Positions 17,001 through 26,100 of a stretch of DNA of 52,849 nt are shown here, piece after piece. The DNA comes from Paraburkholderia phenoliruptrix (GTDB lineage: Bacteria; Pseudomonadota; Gammaproteobacteria; Burkholderiales; Burkholderiaceae). Each line of letters starts with the position of its first letter. Within the stretch, counting starts at the first letter, position 1. A program made the position numbers and the translations under genes. The stretch spans positions 1-52,849 of the forward strand of contig NZ_CADIKB010000038.1 of NCBI RefSeq assembly GCF_902859825.1. Reading direction: 5' to 3'. Under the pieces are notes generated by a model. That model ran no database searches and had not been told where the DNA came from. It saw nothing but the letters and a program-made list of their open reading frames with translations.

Positions 17001-19665
17001 GCCCGCCGATGCACAGTTCGCCCAGGCCACCCACCGGCGCTTCATCGCCGAATGTATCCAGCACGCGCGCGGTTCGCCCCGGATACGGACGGCCGATCGG
17101 CACCGTCACCTGGTTCACGTCCGCGGCCTCGGTGCGGCGGTACAGCGCGGCCACGGTCGTCTCGGTCGGGCCGTACAGGTTATCGAGCCGGATGTCGGCG
17201 AGCGGCCCGTCGCGCCAGCGTGCGAGCGCATCGCCCGGCAGTGCCTCGCCGCCCACCGTCACCTGACGCAGCGCGAGCTGTTCGCGCGGCGGCGCAGGGC
17301 GCTGCCACTGCTGCCACAGCGCCGTCGGAATGCGCGCGAACGTCACGCGGCGTGTTACCAGCCGCTCGCTCAAGGTTTGCAGATCCCATGGCTGCACCCC
17401 GCGCATTTCCACCGTCGCCCCGCGCAGCAGCGCGGGCAGCGTTTCGTGCAGCGCCACATCGAAGTTGATCGTCGACGAATGCAGCACCGTGTCCGCTTCG
17501 TTGATGCCGTAAGTCGCGAGGAAGTCCTGCAGATGGGTCCACAGTGCGCCGTGGCTCACCGCGACGCCCTTGGGCCGGCCGGTCGAGCCCGAGGTGTAGA
17601 GCACGTAGGCGAGCTGCTCGGGGTGGAGTGTGAGGTCGGTGTGGCGCGCTGCATCCGCCGGTGACCCCAAAGCTACCACCCCTGCCATCGAGCCGACGTC
17701 GACCACTTCACACTGCGCCAGCACGCCAGCAACGCGTCCGGCACTGGATGCGTCCGCAACCACCTGCACAATGCCCGCATCGTCGATCATCTGCGCGAGC
17801 CGCGCAGCCGGATACTCCGGATCGAGCGGCACAAACGCGCCACCCGAGCGGATGATCCCGACGAGCGCCGCAATCAGCGCCGGCCCGCGCGCGACGCACA
17901 GTCCCACGCGCCGCTCCGCGCCCACGCCTCGCGCGATGAGCCGTGCTGCGAGGGCCGATGACCACACATCCAGCTGCGCATAGGTGAGCGACGCATCTTC
18001 ACAGCACAGCGCCAGCGCCTGCGGCGTGCGCCTCGCCTGCGCTGCCAGTGCCATCCCGAGGGATTCGAATGGATACTTCTGCAGCGGCTTCGCTTCACGC
18101 TGCATGGGCAGCTTCAGCGCTCCGACCCGCTGCTGCACGCCCTCGGCCATCTGCGTCAGCACTGCTTCGTACTGCGATGCGATCCGCTCGACGGTGCTCG
18201 CGTCAAACACGTCAGCGGCATAGTTGAACATCAGGCGCAAACTGTGGCCATCGTCGACCACGTTCAGCACCAGGTCGAAACGCGCCGTATCGGTGCCGCC
18301 CGCCTCCGGCTCGACGACGAGTCCGGGCATCGCAACGGATGCTTCGCTCGTCGCCTGCTCCAGGTTGAACATGACCTGAAACAGCGGCGAGCGTCCGAGA
18401 TCGCGCTCGATCCGCAACGCGTCGAGAATGCGGCCGAACGGCGCCGCCTGGTGCGCATGCGCTTCAAGCACGCGAGCGTGCAATTGCGACAACAACGTCG
18501 CACACTGCATGCCGCCGTCGACGTCCACGTCGATCACGAGCGTGTTGACAAAGAAGCCGATCAGCCCCGCTGTTTCACTGCGTTGCCGCCCTGCCGACGG
18601 CACGCCGATCCGCACGCCCGACTGACCGCCGTAGCGATACAACAGCGCGGCATAAGCGGCGAGCAGCACGGTAAAAAGCGTCGTGCGCCGAGTACGCGCG
18701 AGGCCGCGCAAACAGTCTGCGAGCGCTGCGCCGACGTCGCGTCTGACACGCCCACCTTCAATGCCGCGCATTGCCGCGCGTGGCCGGTCGAGAGGCAGCT
18801 CGAGCGTGGGACGCCCGATACTCAGGCGCTTCGTCCAATACGCGAGATCGTCGGCGAGCGCGCCCTCCTGCCATTCGTTCTGCCACGCCGCGACATCGCC
18901 GAAATGGAGATCGAGCGGCGGCAACGCGCGAGCCAGCGCCGCGTCTTCGCCCGTCAATGCCGCGCGGTACAGCGCCGCCAGGTCGCGAACGAGCAGCGCT
19001 TGCGACCAGCCGTCAGACACGATGTGATGAACCCCGACCGACAATGCATAGCAGTCCACATCGATGGCAACGAGATCGACACGCAGCAGTGGACCTTGAA
19101 CGAGATCGAACGGCTCGCGCGCGACCGTCCGCAACAGGTCGCGCAGTTGCGCAGGATCGTGCAGCGCGTGCTCGCGCCAAAGGTAGTGGGTCTCGTCGGC
19201 GATGCACTGCGCCACGACGCCGCGCGTCTCGACGAAGCGCGTGCGCAATGCGCCGTGACGCGCGACGAGCGCATCGAACGCCCGACGCAACGCGCGCACG
19301 TCGAGACGCCCTGTCAACCGGAGCGCACGCGACAGGTTATAGGCGGGGTTGAGCGGATCGAGCTTCCAGAGGAACCAGAGGCGCTCCTGCGCGGGCGCAA
19401 GCGGGTAGGTCGCCAATTCCGCAGCCGAAACGGCAATCGCTGGCGCCTCATCGACAGCATCCGCTCCGTGTGACAGCGGAACAATCGGCAGCCGCGCAGG
19501 ATCGATGCCCTGCTCGCGGGCCTTCTCGCGAAAGCGGCGCCGACGCTCCGGCGACAGCGCCGCGTATTTGCGCGAGATGGTGAGCGCCTGGCTCGACGGA
19601 TCGGTGTGCGCAGCGGAGAAAGCATCCGCTGGTTCGTTCGGTTCTTTGCGAATGGGAGTCAGCAT
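14002..19665 (-). CDS. grbJ: NRPS termination protein, C-A-PCP-E-TE
   Basis: A 1887-residue cytosolic NRPS holding module 6 and the release domain. The C domain (about 85-525) has HHIVSDG. The A domain (about 535-1050) has the specificity signature DVHRTGLVA(K), identical to module 4 and unlike the proteinogenic codes I recognise, so probably graminine. The PCP carries Ser1090 in GGDSI. The E domain (about 1120-1560) shows HHLSVDG, EGHGRE, RTVGWFT and FNYLGRFD. The type I thioesterase (about 1640-1875) has GWSFGG with nucleophile Ser1728. The N-terminal 80 residues (ending GIDPARLPIVPL) resemble an acceptor docking region. It follows the 5449-residue NRPS by 147 bp. TE release by attack of a Thr hydroxyl would give a depsipeptide ring. 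The grb symbol follows the gramibactin locus from memory. Confidence 0.92.
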   Translation of the reverse strand: MLTPIRKEPNEPADAFSAAHTDPSSQALTISRKYAALSPERRRRFREKAREQGIDPARLPIVPLSHGADAVDEAPAIAVSAAELATYPLAPAQERLWFLWKLDPLNPAYNLSRALRLTGRLDVRALRRAFDALVARHGALRTRFVETRGVVAQCIADETHYLWREHALHDPAQLRDLLRTVAREPFDLVQGPLLRVDLVAIDVDCYALSVGVHHIVSDGWSQALLVRDLAALYRAALTGEDAALARALPPLDLHFGDVAAWQNEWQEGALADDLAYWTKRLSIGRPTLELPLDRPRAAMRGIEGGRVRRDVGAALADCLRGLARTRRTTLFTVLLAAYAALLYRYGGQSGVRIGVPSAGRQRSETAGLIGFFVNTLVIDVDVDGGMQCATLLSQLHARVLEAHAHQAAPFGRILDALRIERDLGRSPLFQVMFNLEQATSEASVAMPGLVVEPEAGGTDTARFDLVLNVVDDGHSLRLMFNYAADVFDASTVERIASQYEAVLTQMAEGVQQRVGALKLPMQREAKPLQKYPFESLGMALAAQARRTPQALALCCEDASLTYAQLDVWSSALAARLIARGVGAERRVGLCVARGPALIAALVGIIRSGGAFVPLDPEYPAARLAQMIDDAGIVQVVADASSAGRVAGVLAQCEVVDVGSMAGVVALGSPADAARHTDLTLHPEQLAYVLYTSGSTGRPKGVAVSHGALWTHLQDFLATYGINEADTVLHSSTINFDVALHETLPALLRGATVEMRGVQPWDLQTLSERLVTRRVTFARIPTALWQQWQRPAPPREQLALRQVTVGGEALPGDALARWRDGPLADIRLDNLYGPTETTVAALYRRTEAADVNQVTVPIGRPYPGRTARVLDTFGDEAPVGGLGELCIGGPTVARGYLGRAGLTAERFVPDPYGEPGARVYRSGDLCRMRADGTVEFLGRLDQQVKLRGQRIELGEIEAVLRQCEGVREAAVMVVGEGQKQRLAAYVAVGGEIADASAAAAPTPDAAHLQRELEQKLPGYMVPSSVTVLARLPWMPNGKLDRAALPAPQAEARERVAPSNEVESALLSIWSAVLGRDDLGVTENFFEAGGDSIQSLQIIARAREAGWRLTPRQIFEHPTVAALAQRAQRLDAPGAHAPDDGAALGLTPIQRLFFERYPHGESHWNQAVLLKVKGRLVPEALERAVAALEARHDALRLRFVQEAGAWQQVADAAHTSPTPQTAVVRHETPGSLADLKAACERIQSSLDIVQGPVWRVGHFETPDETRVLIAIHHLSVDGVSWRVLLEELQSAYEQAERAEPIQLPAPSMPWRAWVRALHEYAESSERVAELAWWQTILDAPALQAGPLFQALAPKPQPQKTLLKKLSRQLTVSLVREAPRAYRMRVDEVLLAALARAVGDRVSRDEVLIELEGHGREDVIDGVDLSRTVGWFTTQYPLALPRGTHAADALLRVRERLAAVPLRGLGWGLLACCADAASRSALRALPTPEIAFNYLGRFDQTFDPTSRFGFATEASGDAIAPRAKLPDRALDINVWIAGDSLALNWGYAPQFISDALAEQLFASFESALGDLVAHLRTAMPEAEAPAPRRPVPEPLERLARHDAVAASWTARAVYEASLPVPSADALAAWFARRRPQAAPARALAAPSAAVPLNALGAPTTLFCLHPGYGMVGEYRTLAQALNGRVSLIAIQAPALRGEPWQGNTFEALAAHYADCIETLQPHGDYALLGWSFGGRLAIAIADHAERRGEGVSFVGIVDTATHREEGAGSADANRVAADDTAPASALALLEEAQPSLLGDALAADALHASLMARHALPRIGCDLHVWRALRVGDSRRRMAWAEHTRGRLHQFDVDASHSSIVHHPLLAMQLAQCFAQALPRGREGERVSAP
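15716..18180 (-). repeat. 2465-bp intragenic duplication, copy 1 (module 6)
   Basis: Nearly identical at constant offset 8193 to 23909-26373; I found a single mismatch, near the high-coordinate end (cggcc against ctgcc). It covers the C-domain tail/linker, the whole A domain, the PCP and the N-terminal part of the E domain including HHLSVDG. It contains no transposase or terminal inverted repeats. Confidence 0.95.
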
Positions 19666-19761
19666 GGTCTCAATATGTAGCGGTCAGAGCGTGCTTTGCC
19701 GCGGCGCGCAGTATTCGTGTTTGATCGAAGCGACGCAAAGCAACGCGGACAGCCGCCGGGA

Positions 19762-19786
19762 TCGATGTCCATACACATGGCATCGA
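19762..19786 (-). other. Stable hairpin between the two large NRPS genes
   Basis: TCGATG (19762-19767) and CCAT (19769-19772) pair with ATGG and CATCGA (19777-19786) around an ACAC loop: ten pairs and one bulge. It lies in the 147-bp spacer between the 5449-aa and 1887-aa NRPS genes, with no U tract, so an mRNA processing or stability element is more likely than a terminator. Confidence 0.45.
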
Positions 19787-19812
19787 CACAAGCCAGCTTC
19801 CGCGCGCCAATT

Positions 19813-22800
19813 TCATTCAAGCTCATCGAACAACTCATCGAGCGCCTGCAACTCGTCACCCGTCACTCCACGCGGCGACACCGCGCGCCCGGCCTCGTCT
19901 TCGACACGGGGAAAAAGCAACGCCGCCAACAGTGCCGGCGTCGGGCAGTCGAACAGCGCGGCCAGCGCGACCTTGCGGCCGAGCTGCTCCGACAATCTCG
20001 CGACGAGGCGCACGGCCGCAAGCGAATGTCCGCCGAGCGCGAAGAAGTCGTCGTCCGCGCCGACCCGCGCGAGCCCGAGCACGTCGCCGAAAAGCCGTGC
20101 AATCAGCGTTTCCGTTTCGCCCGACGGTTCGACCCATGCGGTGTCTGCCGTGGGCATCGCCTCGAAACGCAGGAGCGCGTTGCGATCGAGCTTGCCGTTC
20201 GCGGTGCGCGGCAATGCGCGGGTCACATGGAACGCAGCTGGAATCATGTAGCCAGGCAGACGCGCGGCCAGCGCCTGACGCCAGCCGGCGGGCAGCGCAT
20301 GCGCTTCGCCTGCGGCCTCGGGAACGACATACGCGACGAGCTTCGCCCCGGCATCGCCCGCGCCCGGTGCCAGCGCAACCGCCGCGTCGAGCACGCCGTC
20401 GCAGCCGCGCAGTGCCGCCTCGATCTCCCCGAGTTCGATGCGGTAGCCGCGCAGTTTGACCTGCTGGTCGATGCGGCCGAGACACTCGAATTCGCCGTCG
20501 AGCCGCTCGCGGCCCATATCGCCAGTGCGATACAGGCGCGCGCCAGGCGGCCCGTACGGGTCCGGCACGAAGCGCTCGGCAGTGAGGCCCGGGCGGCCCA
20601 GATAACCGCGCGCGAGATTGTCTCCGCCGATGCAGAGCTCGCCGATGCCGCCTTGCGGCGTCAACTGCCCGCTCGCGTCGACGATCCGCAGCACGTTCGC
20701 ATGCAAGGCGCGGCCTACGGTGATGGGGCGGTCCTGCGACACGCGGGCGCAGCTCGACCAGATCGTCGTCTCCGTGGGGCCGTACAGATTCCATAATTCG
20801 ACGCCGCATTTCGCAAGCTGCGCCGCCAGGTCGGCAGGCAGCGGCTCGCCACCCGCAATGCCGGTCAGCCTTCCGCGCGACGCCCCGCGCCAACCCGCTG
20901 CGATCAGAAGACGCCAGCCCGAGGGCGTCGCCTGCACGAATGTGGCGCCGCTTTCGTCGATCAGCCGGGCTAGCGCGACGCCGTCCGCCACCGTCTGCGC
21001 GTCGGCCAGCTCCACGCACGCGCCTCTCGTCAACGGCAGGCAGAACTCGAGCAGCGAAATATCGAACGACGGCGTGGTGACCGACAATAGTATGTCATCC
21101 TGATTAAGTCCCGGCGCGATGCCGACGCTCGCGAGCAGCCGCGCCAGCGCGCCGTGGGAAACCGCGACACCTTTGGGCCGCCCAGTCGAACCCGAGGTAT
21201 AGATCACATAAGCCAGTTGCGATGCGTCGCACGGCAACGCGGGTAATGCTGCGCTCGCTGCATTACCCGAAAGGGTTTGTGCGTCTCCCACCGCTTGCAC
21301 CGTTCCCGCTTCCAGCACAATGCGACTGTCGAGCACGCTGCCGAGCCGTGCGCGGCCTTCCTCATCCACGATGACACGCGTCACGCCTGCGTCGTCCAGC
21401 ATGTCGGCAAGACGCCCAGGCGGGAACGAGGGGTCGAGGGGAACATAAGCCGCGCCGCTCCTCCACACCCCGATCATGCTTGCGATCAGCGCCGGCGAGC
21501 GGCGCATGCAGACCGCAACGCGCTCTTCCCGTGCGACGCCGTTCGCACGCAGGCGCGCGTCGATTGCCGCGGACCAGCGAGCGAGCGTCGCGTAGTCGAA
21601 CGCCTCGCCGTTTTGCCGGACCGCGATCCGCTGCGGCACGCGCGCCGCTTCAACCCCAAAGCGCTCGTGACACGCGCGCCATGCGGGCAGCGACGCGGCC
21701 AACGGCTCCGCGGGCAAGCCACTGCGCCGCACCGCGAGTTCGCCGACGAAACGCGGCGCGCACTCTCCTTCATCGGCGAGTTGCTCAAGCAGCGCAAGGT
21801 AGTGCCGCTGCAACTGCTCCACCTGCGCGTGCGCGAGACGGCGGCGGTCCCACTGCCACTGCAGTTGGATGCGCGTGGCCGGCAGAATCGTGAGCGCCAG
21901 CGGATAGTGCGTCCGCTCGACCGAATCCACGCGGTCGATACGCAGCGCGCCGGCCTCCGCGGGTGCCGCGCGAGTGGCGACCGGATAGTTTTCGAAGACG
22001 ATGAGGCTGTCGAACAGCGCGTCGCCGCTGCGGCCCGCCCACTGCTGCAACGACGCGAGCGGCGTATGTTCCACCTCGCGCATCTGCAGGTTGTATGACT
22101 GCAATGCGCCGAGCCACGCCGGCACGCTCATGTCAGCGGGCACCGTCGCGAATACCGGCAAACTGTTGATAAAGAGTCCAAACATTTCGTCTGCGCCTGG
22201 CAGCGACGACGGGCGTCCGGCTACCGTCACGCCGAACGCGACGGAAGCCTTGCCGCTCAATCGCGCCAGCAGCACGGCCCACGCCCCCTGCATCAGCGTA
22301 TTCAGGGTCACGCGATGCCGCTGGGCGGCACGGCGCACTCGCGCATCGAGCGTCGCGTCGAGTTCGAGCGCGATCCTGCGCGACGCGGCTAACGGTAGAT
22401 TCGACAGTTCAGCCGCGGTTGCGCTCGCCGCTGTGTCGCGCGGCGCGGCGAGGCTCGCCGTCAGGGTGCCGAAATCGTCAGCAGCTTCGAGACGCCTCAT
22501 CCACCACTCGCGCGGATCGGGCTGCGCCGCGAGCCATTCGACATAACGCCGGTATGACGGCGGCGTGCTTTGCGCCGGATGCGCGCAAACGCCCAATGTA
22601 CGTTCGTAGTCGTCGAACACTTCGGCGAGAAGCCGTGCTCCGCTCCAGCCGTCCGTCAGCACGTGGTGATGCGTGCGCACGAGATCGAAGCGGCCATCCG
22701 GACGCCGGAAGACATTCACGCGCATGAGCGGCGCGCGCGACGGATCGATACCCGCGGCGACATCGGCCGATCTCCACCTGCCAAGACATGCATCGTAGTC

Positions 22801-23100
22801 CTCTTCACTGCGCCAGTCGTGCACCGTGAAAGAGAGCACGGCCTCACGCTGCACGATCTGCAGCGCAGACTCGCCATGACGCCACTCGAAGCGCGTGCGC
22901 AGCATGTCGTGCCGCGCCACGGCGGCCTGCCACGCAGCGCGCAGTGCTGTCGCATCGAGGCGGCCATCGAGCGTCAATTGCACCTGGTTGACGTAGACGC
23001 CCTCTCCCTGATGCAGTTCGCTGTGGTAGAGCAGCCCTTGCTGCAGGGGCGTAGCCGGGTAGATATCGGCGACGCCGCCAAGCGCCAGATTCAACCCACG
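19813..23100 (-). other. NRPS module 5: C-A(Gly)-PCP
   Basis: Residues about 4355-5449. The C domain begins DIYPATPLQQGLLYH with HHVLTDG and follows an E domain, so it is a D-donor type. The A pocket D-I-L-Q-I-G-L-I-W differs from the common glycine code DILQLGLIW at one position. The PCP is GGHSL (Ser5380). Confidence 0.82.
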
Positions 23101-26100
23101 CAACTGCCGCTGATCGAGGCCCGACAGCGGGAAGTCCGCAGCCGTCGCGCCCGGCGGCGCAGCAAGGCAGTGCGCAATCAGCGCGTCGACCTGCTGGCCG
23201 AAGGCCGCGACGATGCGCTCGACGTTTTCGCGGTCGATTCGCGCCGGGTCGTAGCGCCAGCGCAGCAGCAACGTTTCGCCGGTAACGATGCCGTTCAGGT
23301 CGAGCGCATAGTCGAGGCGCGCGCCCTCGCCGTAGCTGCTGCCGGCGTCCTCGGAACTGAAAGCGAAGCGCGACGCCGGGTCGAACGACTGATCGAAGCG
23401 CCCCAGATAGTTGAAGCTGATGGCGGGACGCGGCCGCATGCGGCTCGCGTCGAGCAATCCCCAATGCAACCCCTTGTTCGGTACAGCGCGCACGCGCTCC
23501 TTCACCGCAACCAGCGCGTCACCGGGCGCCGCCGATGCGGCGGGCAGTGCGACCGGGAAACGCGTGGTGAACCAACCCACGGTGCGGCTCAGATCGGCGC
23601 CGTCGATCACGTCCTCACGGCCGTGGCCTTCCAGTTCCACGGCGATTTCCGCCGCGCCGCTCCATGCGCCGAGCGCCTGCGCGAGCGCGGCGAGCAGCAG
23701 TTCGTCGACCCGCGTCCGATAGGCACGCGACGCGTTGTGCAACAGGTCGCGGGTGCGGCTTGCATCGAGTGCCCAGTCTATCGTGCCGCTTTCGGCCACC
23801 CGCGTGCCGGCAGGCGGGCGCAACGGAAGTCCCGACGCAGCCTGAGCCCCGCTCAGCGCGTCCTCCCACCAACTTGCTTCGGACTGCACAGCTTCTGATC
23901 GAGAATAGTCATGAAGCGCCCGCACCCACGCACGCCATGGCATCGACGGCGCGGGGAGCTGGATCGGTTCAGCCCGTTCGGCCTGCTCGTACGCGCTTTG
24001 CAGCTCCTCGAGCAGCACGCGCCACGACACGCCGTCCACCGACAGGTGGTGAATCGCGATCAGCACGCGCGTCTCGTCCGGTGTCTCGAAGTGGCCGACG
24101 CGCCACACCGGTCCCTGCACGATATCGAGGCTCGACTGGATGCGCTCGCAGGCCGCCTTCAGGTCCGCTAACGAGCCGGGCGTTTCATGGCGAACGACCG
24201 CGGTCTGCGGCGTCGGCGAGGTGTGCGCAGCGTCAGCCACCTGCTGCCACGCCCCTGCCTCCTGCACGAACCGCAAACGCAGCGCATCGTGACGCGCCTC
24301 CAGCGCCGCCACCGCACGCTCCAGTGCCTCGGGCACGAGCCGCCCCTTCACCTTCAGCAGCACCGCCTGGTTCCAGTGCGATTCCCCGTGCGGATAGCGC
24401 TCGAAGAACAGCCGCTGGATCGGCGTCAAGCCGAGTGCAGCGCCGTCGTCGGGTGCGTGAGCGCCAGGTGCATCCAGCCGCTGCGCGCGCTGCGCGAGCG
24501 CGGCCACCGTCGGATGCTCGAAGATCTGCCGCGGCGTGAGCCGCCAGCCCGCCTCGCGTGCGCGCGCGATGATCTGCAGGCTCTGGATCGAATCGCCGCC
24601 CGCCTCGAAGAAGTTCTCCGTCACCCCCAGATCGTCACGCCCGAGCACGGCGCTCCAGATCGACAGCAGCGCGGATTCGACTTCGTTGGACGGCGCCACG
24701 CGCTCGCGTGCTTCGGCCTGCGGCGCCGGCAGCGCCGCGCGGTCGAGCTTGCCGTTGGGCATCCACGGCAGCCTGGCGAGCACCGTCACCGACGACGGCA
24801 CCATGTAGCCCGGCAGCTTCTGTTCGAGTTCGCGTTGCAGGTGGGCGGCGTCGGGCGTGGGCGCAGCTGCTGCGCTGGCGTCTGCTATTTCACCACCAAC
24901 CGCCACATACGCCGCGAGCCGCTGCTTCTGCCCTTCGCCCACGACCATCACCGCGGCCTCGCGCACGCCCTCGCACTGGCGCAGCACCGCCTCGATCTCG
25001 CCCAGCTCGATGCGCTGCCCGCGCAGCTTCACCTGCTGGTCCAGCCTTCCGAGAAATTCGACGGTGCCATCCGCGCGCATCCGGCACAGGTCGCCGCTGC
25101 GGTACACGCGCGCGCCCGGCTCGCCATACGGGTCCGGCACGAAGCGCTCAGCGGTGAGCCCCGCGCGCCCCAGATAGCCGCGCGCCACCGTCGGCCCGCC
25201 GATGCACAGTTCGCCCAGGCCACCCACCGGCGCTTCATCGCCGAATGTATCCAGCACGCGCGCGGTTCGCCCCGGATACGGACGGCCGATCGGCACCGTC
25301 ACCTGGTTCACGTCCGCGGCCTCGGTGCGGCGGTACAGCGCGGCCACGGTCGTCTCGGTCGGGCCGTACAGGTTATCGAGCCGGATGTCGGCGAGCGGCC
25401 CGTCGCGCCAGCGTGCGAGCGCATCGCCCGGCAGTGCCTCGCCGCCCACCGTCACCTGACGCAGCGCGAGCTGTTCGCGCGGCGGCGCAGGGCGCTGCCA
25501 CTGCTGCCACAGCGCCGTCGGAATGCGCGCGAACGTCACGCGGCGTGTTACCAGCCGCTCGCTCAAGGTTTGCAGATCCCATGGCTGCACCCCGCGCATT
25601 TCCACCGTCGCCCCGCGCAGCAGCGCGGGCAGCGTTTCGTGCAGCGCCACATCGAAGTTGATCGTCGACGAATGCAGCACCGTGTCCGCTTCGTTGATGC
25701 CGTAAGTCGCGAGGAAGTCCTGCAGATGGGTCCACAGTGCGCCGTGGCTCACCGCGACGCCCTTGGGCCGGCCGGTCGAGCCCGAGGTGTAGAGCACGTA
25801 GGCGAGCTGCTCGGGGTGGAGTGTGAGGTCGGTGTGGCGCGCTGCATCCGCCGGTGACCCCAAAGCTACCACCCCTGCCATCGAGCCGACGTCGACCACT
25901 TCACACTGCGCCAGCACGCCAGCAACGCGTCCGGCACTGGATGCGTCCGCAACCACCTGCACAATGCCCGCATCGTCGATCATCTGCGCGAGCCGCGCAG
26001 CCGGATACTCCGGATCGAGCGGCACAAACGCGCCACCCGAGCGGATGATCCCGACGAGCGCCGCAATCAGCGCCGGCCCGCGCGCGACGCACAGTCCCAC

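Noticed and set aside
23128..24300. Reading the E domain of module 4 as a second condensation domain
   Set aside because: It has the epimerisation motifs EGHGRE, RTVGWFT and FNYLGRFD together with HHLSVDG.
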